A stretch of 34,062 nt of DNA from Actinomycetes bacterium. GTDB lineage: Bacteria > Actinomycetota > Thermoleophilia > Gaiellales > F1-60-MAGs149. The stretch lies in NCBI GenBank assembly GCA_025360225.1, contig JANYCN010000034.1:1-34062 (forward strand), read 5' to 3'. The translations under genes were made by a program, and so were the position numbers. The notes under the pieces are model-generated. The model worked only from the letters and a program-made list of their open reading frames with translations, did not search any database and had not been told where the DNA came from. How positions within the stretch are numbered: the stretch's first letter is position 1; each line of letters starts with the position of its first letter. Of this stretch, positions 1 through 8,162 are shown piece by piece.

Positions 1-2
1 CG

Positions 3-461
3 ACCGTCGAGGCAGTGCTGCGGATCGCCTCCGAGCACGACGCGATCCAGGTGATCGCCAACGTCGCAACCGGGAAGCTCTGGGGAAGCCATCCTGACGC
101 AGCGACGGTCGCCGCGTACCTCGAGACGGGCGTCGACGATGGCCCCGGTCCGGACTGGCAGGTCGGCCATTTCGTCACCCTCGTCGGCACCGTGCAGGGA
201 ACGGCGGGAACGCTCGTGACGGTGGCGGACACCTACCCGTCGCTCGGTCAGCGGGCGGTGTACCAGCAGCCGATCGGTCGCGTCGCCGACGCGTTGCGTC
301 GCGACGGCTACCCGGGTGACGGTGGCATGCTCGTGCTCGCTCCGACCGGACGAGCCGCTGCGATCGCCGAGGCACTCACCGATCACGGCCTTGCAATCGG
401 AACCTGGGATAACGGCTCGCCTGATCTCGGACCGACGACGCTGCCCGGAGCCGATCAGTAA
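3..461 (+). CDS. 3' end of a C39-peptidase-like protein (partial)
   Basis: The reading frame is open to the left edge, so this is probably the last ~152 codons of a longer gene; a GTG at 15 could serve as a start but would leave a fragment. The segment GHFVTLVG (His) followed about 25 residues later by VADTYP (Asp), with alternating hydrophobic strands, resembles the His/Asp half of papain-like or C39-like peptidase folds. The expected upstream catalytic Cys would lie outside the window. No membrane segment is visible. It is convergent with the next gene: its TAA (459-461) and that gene's TGA (457-455) lie within seven bases. The family call is inference from pattern only; it could be a non-catalytic relative or an actinobacterial domain of unknown function. 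Confidence 0.5.
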   Translation, partial: TVEAVLRIASEHDAIQVIANVATGKLWGSHPDAATVAAYLETGVDDGPGPDWQVGHFVTLVGTVQGTAGTLVTVADTYPSLGQRAVYQQPIGRVADALRRDGYPGDGGMLVLAPTGRAAAIAEALTDHGLAIGTWDNGSPDLGPTTLPGADQ

Positions 462-1732
462 AGGAACCGGTGCATCGCGACGAGCGACTCCTCGTCGAGA
501 GCGCCGTGGTCGACCCACTCCTTCCGTCGGACGGCGAGGATCGACGCGTGCAGCCGCTCACCAAGCCCTGCGCGGAGGACGTCGGAGGCAGCAAACGGTT
601 GGATCGCCTCGCCAAGGGTCGTCGGCAATCGACGGATCGCTCGCGCGAGCAGCGCCGTTGCGTCGAGCGTCGTCGGATCCTCGCTCGTTGCCGCTGGCAG
701 TGGTGCCGCTCGATCGACGCCCGCAAGGCCGGCGACGAGGGCCGCGGCGATGGCGAGGTACGGGTTCGCGGCGCCGTCGACGGTCTTCAGCTCGACGTTC
801 GCCGAGCGACCGCGACTCGTCAGTGTCCCGGGAATGAACCGGAGCGCCGCCTCGCGGTTCTCGACGCCCCACGCGGTATATGCGCCGGACCAGTGGCCGG
901 GCACGAGCCGCAGGTAGCTCGGGATGCTCGGCGCGATCACCGCCATCAACGCGGGCAGCTCGGCGAGGATCCCGGCGACGAACGTCGTCGCCTCCGGATG
1001 CATCCCCGCCTGGTCGGTACCGTTCGCCATCAGGTTGACGCCGTCGCGCCAGAGCGAGAGGTGCAGGTGGTTACCGTTGCCGAGCCCGCCTGCGAACACG
1101 ACGGGCGCGAAGCTGACGTCGAGCCCGTACCGTGCTGCCACCGCCCGCGTCACGAAGCGCAGGAGCAGCAGGCGGTCGGCAGCCTCGAGCGGGGCGCACG
1201 GGCCTGTCGACACCTCGAACTGGCCGGGCGAGTACTCGGGATGCATCTGCTCGACAGGAATCCCGACGTGGTCAAGCTCGGCCGCGAGATCGCTCACGAA
1301 GGGCTCGATCGCGAGCAGCGAGCGGACGCTGTATCCAGGTCCCGGCGTCGCTGGCACGCCGTCACGCAGCAGCGTCATCTCGACCTCGAGCGTTGCCTGG
1401 ACGCTGAGCCCGCGTGCGGCAAGCGCGGCGGCTGCGCGGACGAGCGCACCTCGGGGACACGTCTCGAGCGGCACGAGCTCCTGCGTGAACAGCGAGGCAG
1501 GCACCCACGACCAGCCGGGCATGCTGCCCAACGAACGCATGCACGCGGTATCAGGGACGAGCCGATCGTCGCCGGCGGGCGTCCCGAACGGCGGCTCGAG
1601 GGCGAAGTGCTCGTCAACGGTCACGACCGCCCAGACGCTCGACCAGCCGACACCGGCACGGACGACAGACTCGATCCTTGACGCAGGCACAACCTTGACC
1701 CGTGAGATCCCGGCCACGTCGACGAAGTGCAT
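455..1732 (-). CDS. Divergent glutamine synthetase-family ligase
   Basis: About 425 residues of the GlnA superfamily, whose members activate a carboxylate with ATP and join it to ammonia or an amine. Visible family features in order: VDVAGISRVKVVP in the N-terminal beta-grasp domain, LEVEM (E-x-E metal ligands), EYSPGQFEV, NGNHLHLS (ATP/glutamate loop with its His), NREAALRF, and ANPYLAIAAAL near the C-terminus. Two positions differ from true GlnA: the usual Lys-Pro before the NG.G.H loop is Ala-Pro, and the E-x-R of the last motif is E-L-K. This suggests a gamma-glutamyl-amine or other carboxylate-amine ligase rather than housekeeping glutamine synthesis. The ATG at 1732 was chosen because longer versions run through the dehydrogenase gene; it leaves the N-terminus slightly short. 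It is the last gene of a lipid-catabolic operon, starting 20 bases after the previous stop. Confidence 0.8.
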   Translation of the reverse strand: MHFVDVAGISRVKVVPASRIESVVRAGVGWSSVWAVVTVDEHFALEPPFGTPAGDDRLVPDTACMRSLGSMPGWSWVPASLFTQELVPLETCPRGALVRAAAALAARGLSVQATLEVEMTLLRDGVPATPGPGYSVRSLLAIEPFVSDLAAELDHVGIPVEQMHPEYSPGQFEVSTGPCAPLEAADRLLLLRFVTRAVAARYGLDVSFAPVVFAGGLGNGNHLHLSLWRDGVNLMANGTDQAGMHPEATTFVAGILAELPALMAVIAPSIPSYLRLVPGHWSGAYTAWGVENREAALRFIPGTLTSRGRSANVELKTVDGAANPYLAIAAALVAGLAGVDRAAPLPAATSEDPTTLDATALLARAIRRLPTTLGEAIQPFAASDVLRAGLGERLHASILAVRRKEWVDHGALDEESLVAMHRFLY

Positions 1733-1752
1733 CGCGATCAGACGGGTGCCGC

Positions 1753-3522
1753 TCAGAACGCTGCCTCCGGGAATCCCATGACGCTCGCCTTGCCGGCGGT
1801 GATCTCCCGGGCGAGCGCACCGGCCTCTGGGAGCACGCGGGCGATGTAGAACCGTCCGGAGGCGAGCTTCGCCTCGCGGAAGGCTGGCGTGCACGTCGCC
1901 TGCGGGTCAAGCGCGGCGGCAGCCATCCGGGCCCACATGTAGCAGGAGGCGGTCAGGAAGAAGAGCCGCAGGTAGTCAGTGGCTGCCGCGCCAGCCTCCT
2001 CGCGATCGCTCGCGCCGCGCTCGCCAAGCCAGAGCGTCGTGGCGCGTAGCGTGTCGATCGCCCGCGTCGTGGGGTCGACGAACTCGGCCAGCGTCGGGTT
2101 CCCGCGTTGTCTCTCGAGCCAGGCGTCGGCTGGGTGGAAGAACCGTCGCAGCAGCCGACCGGCGCCTTCCGGCAGCTTCCGACCGACGAGGTCGAGCGCC
2201 TGGATGCCGTTCGTTCCCTCGTAGATCGGGGCAATTCGTGCATCGCGAACGTACTGCTCGATGCCCGTCTCGCGGATGTATCCGGCGCCGCCGAAGACGC
2301 CGAGGGCGGTCGACGTCGCCTCCCAGCCGAGCTCGGTGAGGCCGGCTTTGAGGATCGGCGTCATCAACGCAACGAGGTCGTCCGCCGCGGCGCGGACGAC
2401 CGGGTCGTCGTGACGGTGCGCCACGTCGAGCTCGATCGCCGTCCAGAGGGCCAGCGCCCGTCCCGCCTCCACCTGCGAGCGGACGCGCAGGAGCGCGCGC
2501 CGGACGTCCGGGTGCACGATGATCGGGTCCGCCTCGAGGTCGGGCCGCGCCGCGCCGCCGAGGGCGCGGCCCTGGAGACGCACTCGCGCGTAGCGGACGG
2601 CGCGCTGGTACGCGCCGTCGGCGAGTCCAAGCCCGTGGATCCCCACCGACAACCGGGCGGCGTTCATCATCGTGAACATCGCTCGCATCCCGCCATGTGG
2701 CTCTCCAACAAGCTCACCCCAAGCGTCCTCGAAGGTGAGCACGCACGTCGCCGATGCCCGGATGCCCATCTTGTGTTCGAGCGACGTGCAGGTCACGCCG
2801 TTTCGCTTCCCGTCCGCGGCGATCTTCGGCACGATCAGCAGCGAGATGCCCTTCGTCCCCGATGGTGCGCCGGGGAGACGGGCGAGGACGAGGTGGACGA
2901 TGTTCTCCGTGAGGTCGTGGTCGCCGGCCGTGATGAAGACCTTCGTCCCCGACACGCGGTATCCACCGGCCTCGTCGGGATCTGCGCGCGTGCGGATCAG
3001 ACCCAGGTCAGTGCCTGCGTGCGCCTCGGTCAGGCACATCGTGCCGGCAACCCGACCGCTGGCGAGGAGCGGCAGGAGCCGGTCGCGCTGCTCCGCTGAC
3101 CCGTGCAGACGAAGGGCGTGGTACGCGCCGTGGCGGAGCGTGAGGTAGGTGGCGAAGCTGAGGTTCGTCGCACAGAGAAATTCCTCGAACACGACCTGGG
3201 TGGTGTGGGGGAGACCGCTCCCGCCGTACTCTGGGTCGCAGGTCAGGCCCGGCCATCCGCCGGCGACGAGCGTCCGCCACGCCTCGCGGAAGCCGGCTGG
3301 CGTGGAGACGCCATCAGGGCCGAGCGTCGCACCAGCCCCGTCACCTGGCAGGTTGAGCGGCGCGAGCTCGTTCGCGCAGAACGTTCCAGCCTCGGCGAGC
3401 ACGTCGAGCACCGCGTCGAGCGTCGACTCAGCCTGGCCAGGAAGCCCCGTGACCCGCCCGTCAAAGTCCAGCACGTCGCCAAGCAGGAAGCGCACGTCCT
3501 CCAGTGGTGGGCGGTAGGACAT
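1753..3522 (-). CDS. Long-form acyl-CoA dehydrogenase (DmdC-like)
   Basis: A 589-residue FAD acyl-CoA dehydrogenase of the long type, which includes 3-methylmercaptopropionyl-CoA dehydrogenase (DmdC) and several uncharacterised FadE proteins. It introduces the alpha-beta double bond into an acyl-CoA. The N-terminus (PPLEDVRFLLGDVLDFDG) is typical of this subgroup. GGWPGLTCDPEYGGSGLPH, CLTEAHAGTDLGL, TKVFITAGDHDLTENIVH and IYEGTNGIQALDLVGRKL follow in the expected order, and a roughly 140-residue C-terminal helical extension (YLRLFFLTASCYMWARM) completes the long form. Length matches the family (about 590-600). Its ATG overlaps the upstream hydroxyacyl-CoA dehydrogenase stop by one base (TGATG), so translational coupling is likely. 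The substrate cannot be read from sequence; DMSP-pathway function is not implied. Confidence 0.88.
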   Translation of the reverse strand: MSYRPPLEDVRFLLGDVLDFDGRVTGLPGQAESTLDAVLDVLAEAGTFCANELAPLNLPGDGAGATLGPDGVSTPAGFREAWRTLVAGGWPGLTCDPEYGGSGLPHTTQVVFEEFLCATNLSFATYLTLRHGAYHALRLHGSAEQRDRLLPLLASGRVAGTMCLTEAHAGTDLGLIRTRADPDEAGGYRVSGTKVFITAGDHDLTENIVHLVLARLPGAPSGTKGISLLIVPKIAADGKRNGVTCTSLEHKMGIRASATCVLTFEDAWGELVGEPHGGMRAMFTMMNAARLSVGIHGLGLADGAYQRAVRYARVRLQGRALGGAARPDLEADPIIVHPDVRRALLRVRSQVEAGRALALWTAIELDVAHRHDDPVVRAAADDLVALMTPILKAGLTELGWEATSTALGVFGGAGYIRETGIEQYVRDARIAPIYEGTNGIQALDLVGRKLPEGAGRLLRRFFHPADAWLERQRGNPTLAEFVDPTTRAIDTLRATTLWLGERGASDREEAGAAATDYLRLFFLTASCYMWARMAAAALDPQATCTPAFREAKLASGRFYIARVLPEAGALAREITAGKASVMGFPEAAF

Positions 3523-5648
3523 CAGTTCCGCAACGCCTTCCCGGTGGCGAGCATGTGCTCCATCCGCGCGAGGCTCTTGTCCTGATGGAGGAGCGCGACG
3601 AGGGCGTCGCGCTCCAGGTCGTAGACCGCCTGCAGCTCGACCGGTGTCGTCACGTCCGCGTCGCCGCCGGAGAGGACGTGCGCGAGCGCGCCGGCGACGA
3701 CGGCGTCGTGCTCGAGCGCCTCCCCGGCAGCAACCCGTTGGGCGATCGATAGACGTAGGGCGGCGGCGCCTGCCTGACCGGGAAGGCGCAACGGCGGCGG
3801 CGCGGCTGGCCGGTACCCGTCCGCGAGCTCCAGCGCACGGCGCTTCGCATCGCCGAGCACGCGCTCCCGGTTCATCGTGATCCCGTCCGTCGGACGGAGG
3901 AAGCCGAGCTCGCGTGCGTGTGCCGCAGAACGCGACACCTGTGCGAGGGCGATCACCCGGAAGGCCTCAGCGACCGGCGGCATCGGCCCCTGGTGTCCGT
4001 GGCGCTCCGTCATGCGGACGAGCATCTGGACGCAGCCGCCCCAGCCCGGGACGATCCCCACCCCTGCCTCGACGAGCCCCATGTACAGCTCGGCATGGGC
4101 CTGGATCGCGTCCGCGTGCAGACAGATCTCGCAACCACCGCCGAGGGCCATCCCGGCGGGTGCCGCCACAACCGGAAACGCGGCTGCACGGAGCGCGGCG
4201 AACGCTCCCTGGCCAGCCTGCACGCCAAGCGCGAGCTGGTTCCAGGCGCCAACGTTGGCCGACAGGAGGACACCGGCGAGGTTCGCGCCGACGGAGAAGC
4301 TCTCCGCCTCGTTGGCGATCACCAACGCGCGGAACCCGTCGGACCCGCACAGCACCAGCGTCTCGAGGGCCAGCGAGATGATCGCGCCGTCGAGCGCGTT
4401 CATCTTCGTCGTGAACTCGAGGCAGAGGACGCCGTCACCGATGTCCCAGAGGCACGCCGAACGGTTCCGGCGAACGGGCTCGGCATCCTGGCGCAGCGCG
4501 CGCAGCGAGATGATGCCCGGCCTCCGAGGCGGTCGGCGTGGGGCCGGCGCTCCTCGCCGATCAGCGAGCATCGTGAACGGCCCGGCTCGCCAGCCGTAGC
4601 CGGTCTCCATCGCCTGGTCGACGACCGCCGGGTCGCCGCTCACCTCGTCAAGCACGTGCTCCGCGTAGGCGAGCGTCGCTGCAACGACGTCGCGGGCGTA
4701 CTCGGCGCTCGTTGGATCATCACCGCGCGAGCGCGTGCTCGGGCGGTAGGTCCCCGTCGCGAGATCGAGCGCCTCCTTCCGCTTCCCGCTGGCATCCCGC
4801 TCGAGGCGGTAGAAGCCGCCGTCACCCTTGCGGCCCGTGTGGCCGCCCGCGACGAGCTGCTCGAGGAGGCCGATCGGCCTCGCGATCGACCGCATCGGAT
4901 CGTCCGGAGCGAGTCGCTCGTCGAAGCTACGCGTCACGTGGAGCGAGAGGTCGATGCCGACCAGGTCAAGGAGGCCGAAGACCCCCGACCTCGGTGATCC
5001 GAAGGCATGGCTGATCGCGGCGTCGGCGGCCTCGATCGCCAGCCCTCGTTCGGCGGCGAGCGCGACAGCCGTATCGATCCAGTAGCCGCCAAGGCGGTTG
5101 GCGATGAACCCCGGGGTGTCGTTGCTGCGCACAACGACCTTCCCGAGCATCACATCGGCGAACGCCTCGACCGCGGCGACGGCGTCCGACCGTGTGTGCG
5201 CGGCCGCAACGACCTCCAACAGCCGGAGGTACCGTGGCGGGTTGAAGAAGTGCGTGATGAGGATGTCCGGATCGTCCGGCGCGAGCTCGCAGAGGGGGAT
5301 CGTGGACGTGTTCGAGCTGACGATCGACCGGTCGCCGCGCACCTGTGCGAGGTCGTCGTAGAGCGTCCGTTTCGCGTCGACGTCCTCGCGCACGGCCTCG
5401 ATGATCCAGTCGCAGCCGGCGACCAGCGCGAGCGCGTCGGGGAGGTCGCCGGTCGTCACGAGACGCACGGCCTCGCGGGTCATGAACGCCTCTGGCTCCT
5501 CCCGAAGCGCACGCCCGATCGCGGCCTCGGCACCGCCCCGGACGACGTCCAGCAGCACGACGGGCACGGAGGCGTTCGCAACCTGTGCGGCGATGCCGGT
5601 GCCCATCACGCCGGCACCGATCACGGCGACGCGGTTGATCGTGGTCAC
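3522..5648 (-). CDS. 3-hydroxyacyl-CoA dehydrogenase / enoyl-CoA hydratase fusion (FadN-like)
   Basis: A 708-residue bifunctional beta-oxidation enzyme in the FadN arrangement, dehydrogenase first and hydratase second. Residues 7-18 hold the NAD-binding GAGVMGTG; SSNTSTIPL and ITHFFNPPRYLRLLEVV are the dehydrogenase substrate motifs. The C-terminal third has the crotonase signatures, with the oxyanion-hole segment GMALGGGCE and the catalytic-Glu segment GLVEAGVGIVPGWGG. The start is GTG at 5648, overlapping the thiolase stop as GTGA; the frame extends upstream, but only into thiolase coding sequence. An oddity lies at about residues 356-388: the region between GPFTML and ISLRAL is an Arg/Pro-rich linker, roughly 45 residues shorter than I remember in FadN, so the second dehydrogenase helical lobe looks trimmed. 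Confidence 0.88.
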   Translation of the reverse strand: MTTINRVAVIGAGVMGTGIAAQVANASVPVVLLDVVRGGAEAAIGRALREEPEAFMTREAVRLVTTGDLPDALALVAGCDWIIEAVREDVDAKRTLYDDLAQVRGDRSIVSSNTSTIPLCELAPDDPDILITHFFNPPRYLRLLEVVAAAHTRSDAVAAVEAFADVMLGKVVVRSNDTPGFIANRLGGYWIDTAVALAAERGLAIEAADAAISHAFGSPRSGVFGLLDLVGIDLSLHVTRSFDERLAPDDPMRSIARPIGLLEQLVAGGHTGRKGDGGFYRLERDASGKRKEALDLATGTYRPSTRSRGDDPTSAEYARDVVAATLAYAEHVLDEVSGDPAVVDQAMETGYGWRAGPFTMLADRRGAPAPRRPPRRPGIISLRALRQDAEPVRRNRSACLWDIGDGVLCLEFTTKMNALDGAIISLALETLVLCGSDGFRALVIANEAESFSVGANLAGVLLSANVGAWNQLALGVQAGQGAFAALRAAAFPVVAAPAGMALGGGCEICLHADAIQAHAELYMGLVEAGVGIVPGWGGCVQMLVRMTERHGHQGPMPPVAEAFRVIALAQVSRSAAHARELGFLRPTDGITMNRERVLGDAKRRALELADGYRPAAPPPLRLPGQAGAAALRLSIAQRVAAGEALEHDAVVAGALAHVLSGGDADVTTPVELQAVYDLERDALVALLHQDKSLARMEHMLATGKALRN

Positions 5649-6781
5649 CCGATTGCCTCGAGGAGCGTCGCGATGCCCTGACCACCACCGATGCACTGGG
5701 TCGAGACCGCAAACCGTCCGCCGTCGCGGCGGAGCAGCGAGGCTGCCTTGCCGGTGATGCGCGCGCCGGTCGCTCCGAGCGGGTGACCGATCGCGATCGC
5801 TCCACCGTCGACATTGACCCGGGCGGGGTCGATTCCGAGCTGCTCGATGACGACGATCGACTGGCTCGCGAATGCCTCGTTGAGCTCCATCACGTCGATC
5901 TCGGCGATGCCGATCCCGGCGCGCTCCAGCACCTTGCGGGTTGCCTGGATCGGACCGATCCCCATCACCTCCGGGTCGCAGCCGGAGACGGCGAACGAGC
6001 GGATTGCCGCTAAGGGCTCGAGCCCGTTGCGCCTTGCGTAGCCCTCGCTACAGACGAGGACGGCGGTCGCCCCGTCCGTGAGCGGCGAGGACGTGCCGGC
6101 CGTCACCGTCCCGTCCGCGCGGAAGGCCGTGCGCAGCGCAGCCAGGCCGTCTGCCGTCGTGTCGGGCCGCAGGCAACCGTCCTCGACGACGTCGTCGATC
6201 GCGACGATCTCCGCCGCGAGCCGCCCATCAGTCCGCGCAGCCGCTGCCTTCTGCTGGCTGCTCACGGCAAACGCCTCCTGACGCTCCCGCGTGACGCCCC
6301 AGCGATCAGCGACGTTCTCCGCGGTCTCGCCCATCGAGAGGTAGATCTGCGGGTAGCGTTCAACGAGGCCAGGGTGCGGCAGGAAGTTGAACCCGGCCAT
6401 CGGAACGCGCGACATCGACTCGGTACCGCCGGCGACGTGCGCCTCGCCGTTTCCCATCGCGATCGCCCCAGCGGCAGAGTGGATTGCCTGCATCGCCGAG
6501 CCGCAGAACCGGTTCACCGTCGCGCCGGCGACCGTGCGGGGCAGTCCCGCAAGGACACCGACGATCCGCCCGATGTTCATCCCCTGCTCGCCTTCGGGAA
6601 AGGCGCAGCCCATCGTCACGTCCTCGATCGTTGCCGGGTCGACGCCGGTGCGCTCGATCAGGGCACGGACGACACGGCCGCCGAGCTCGTCCGGGCGCAT
6701 CCGGGTGAACGCCCCCCGGTGGGCAGGCTGAAATGGGCTGCGCACGTAGCCGGCGATCACCACACGATCAGACACGGTCAC
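5645..6781 (-). CDS. fadA: Acetyl-CoA acyltransferase (thiolase)
   Basis: A 378-residue degradative-type thiolase that cleaves 3-ketoacyl-CoA with CoA, the last step of the beta-oxidation spiral. The three catalytic residues are visible: nucleophile Cys93 in NRFCGSAMQ, His333 in GHPLGATG, and Cys363 in CIGGGQG. NEAFA is also present. Length is a little under the usual 390. The start is GTG at 6781, four bases after the preceding FAD-oxidase stop. It lies directly before the hydroxyacyl-CoA dehydrogenase/hydratase gene with a 4-base overlap, the usual fadA/fadB-type pairing. The gene symbol is by family; paralogous thiolases with other chain-length preferences are possible. Confidence 0.9.
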   Translation of the reverse strand: MTVSDRVVIAGYVRSPFQPAHRGAFTRMRPDELGGRVVRALIERTGVDPATIEDVTMGCAFPEGEQGMNIGRIVGVLAGLPRTVAGATVNRFCGSAMQAIHSAAGAIAMGNGEAHVAGGTESMSRVPMAGFNFLPHPGLVERYPQIYLSMGETAENVADRWGVTRERQEAFAVSSQQKAAAARTDGRLAAEIVAIDDVVEDGCLRPDTTADGLAALRTAFRADGTVTAGTSSPLTDGATAVLVCSEGYARRNGLEPLAAIRSFAVSGCDPEVMGIGPIQATRKVLERAGIGIAEIDVMELNEAFASQSIVVIEQLGIDPARVNVDGGAIAIGHPLGATGARITGKAASLLRRDGGRFAVSTQCIGGGQGIATLLEAIG

Positions 6782-6785
6782 CTCG

Positions 6786-8162
6786 TCAGTTGGGCAGAAG
6801 GATCTTGCCAGGGTTCATGATGCCGGCGGGGTCGAGCGCGCCCTTGATCGTCCGCATCAACGCGACGCCGCTCGCACCGAACTGCGGCTCGAGAAACGCG
6901 CGCTTACCAAGCCCGACACCGTGCTCGCCGGTACAGGTGCCGCCCATCTCGATGGCGCGGTGCGCAAGGCGCGCCGAGAAGGCCTTCGCCGCGGCGAGCT
7001 CAGCCTCGTCATCGGGAAGCACGAGCACGGCGCAGTGAAAGTTGCCGTCAGCAACGTGGCCAACGATCGGCGCGGGCACCGCGAGGTCGCCCATGTCCGC
7101 CACGGTCTGCTCGATGCAGTCGGCGAGGCGTGAGACCGGGACGCACGCGTCGGTCGTCACGCTCCGCGAGCCAGGCCGCGAGCCGACCTGGGCGAAGTAC
7201 ACGTCGTGACGCGCCTTCCAGAGCGCACCACGTTCCTCGGCTCGCGTGGCGAAACGAAGATCACTGCCGTCATGGTCGGTGACGATCGCCGTGACGGCCT
7301 CGATCTGGTCGGCGACCGCTGCTGGGGAGCCGTGGAACTCGAGAAACAGGGTTGGCACCTCCTTGAACGAGCGCCCCTGGAACGCGTTCACGCAACGCAC
7401 CGTGTTCGCATCCAAGAGCTCGCACCGCGCGACGCCGATGCCGGACTGGACGACCGTGATCGCAGCGTCAACCGCAGCCCGGACGGAGGGAAAGCAGACG
7501 ACGGCCGCGGCGGTCTCCTCGGGGATGCCGTGAAGGCGAACGACGATCTCGGTGATCACGCCGAGCGTGCCCTCCGAGCCGAGCAGCAGGTGCGTCAGGT
7601 CGTAGCCGGCGGCCGACTTTCGCGCGCGCGAGCCAGTTCGAACGATCTGGCCGTCCGCGAGGACCACCTCGAGAGCGAGGACGTTCTCCCGGATCGTGCC
7701 GTAGCGCACCGTCATCGTCCCGGAGGCGCCGCTCGCCGCCATCCCACCGATCGTGGCGTCGGCGCCCGGATCAACGGCGAAGAAGAGGCCCCTGTCGGCG
7801 AGCAGGGCGTTCAGCTGGTTCTTCGTCACCCCGGGCTGCACCCGAGCATCCAGGTCGGCGTCGTTCACCTCGATCACCCGGTTCATGCGCGCCGTGTCAA
7901 CGACGAGCCCGCCGTTGATCGGGAGCGCCTGGCCCTCAAGCGAGCTACCGATGCCCCAAGGGACGACGGGGATCGCGTGCGCCGAGCAGATCCGTAGCAG
8001 CGCCGAGACCTCCACGGCCGACGTGGGAAACGCGACGGCGTCCGGTGGCGCGGCAGGCCAGGACGACTCGTCGCGGCCGTGGAGGTTGCGGATCGAGTCA
8101 GCGGTCGAGACCCGGTCGCCGAGGACCGTCGCGAGCTCGGCCAGCGCCCCCTCGGAGATCAT
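6786..8162 (-). CDS. FAD-linked oxidase, D-lactate dehydrogenase / GlcD type
   Basis: A 458-residue flavoprotein of the FAD_binding_4 plus FAD-oxidase_C architecture, which oxidises 2-hydroxy acids such as D-lactate, glycolate or D-2-hydroxyglutarate. Seen are the PCMH FAD segment (PWGIGSSLEGQALP, DPGADATIGGMAASGASG, GYDLTHLLLGSEGTLGVITE) and the C-terminal GGTCTGEHGVGLGKR. There is no Fe-S domain. The ATG at 8162 overlaps the preceding stop as ATGA; the longer open frame upstream is Arg-rich shadow sequence over the dehydrogenase gene. Placing a 2-hydroxyacid oxidase between an acyl-CoA dehydrogenase and a thiolase is unusual and suggests the pathway meets a 2-hydroxyacid, or that electrons are shared. 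The substrate is not determinable here. Confidence 0.87.
   Translation of the reverse strand: MISEGALAELATVLGDRVSTADSIRNLHGRDESSWPAAPPDAVAFPTSAVEVSALLRICSAHAIPVVPWGIGSSLEGQALPINGGLVVDTARMNRVIEVNDADLDARVQPGVTKNQLNALLADRGLFFAVDPGADATIGGMAASGASGTMTVRYGTIRENVLALEVVLADGQIVRTGSRARKSAAGYDLTHLLLGSEGTLGVITEIVVRLHGIPEETAAAVVCFPSVRAAVDAAITVVQSGIGVARCELLDANTVRCVNAFQGRSFKEVPTLFLEFHGSPAAVADQIEAVTAIVTDHDGSDLRFATRAEERGALWKARHDVYFAQVGSRPGSRSVTTDACVPVSRLADCIEQTVADMGDLAVPAPIVGHVADGNFHCAVLVLPDDEAELAAAKAFSARLAHRAIEMGGTCTGEHGVGLGKRAFLEPQFGASGVALMRTIKGALDPAGIMNPGKILLPN

Noticed and set aside
1753-3522. DMSP degradation (DmdC) as the pathway
   Set aside because: The protein belongs to the DmdC-type subgroup, but no other dmd gene is present and the subgroup includes many dehydrogenases of unknown substrate.
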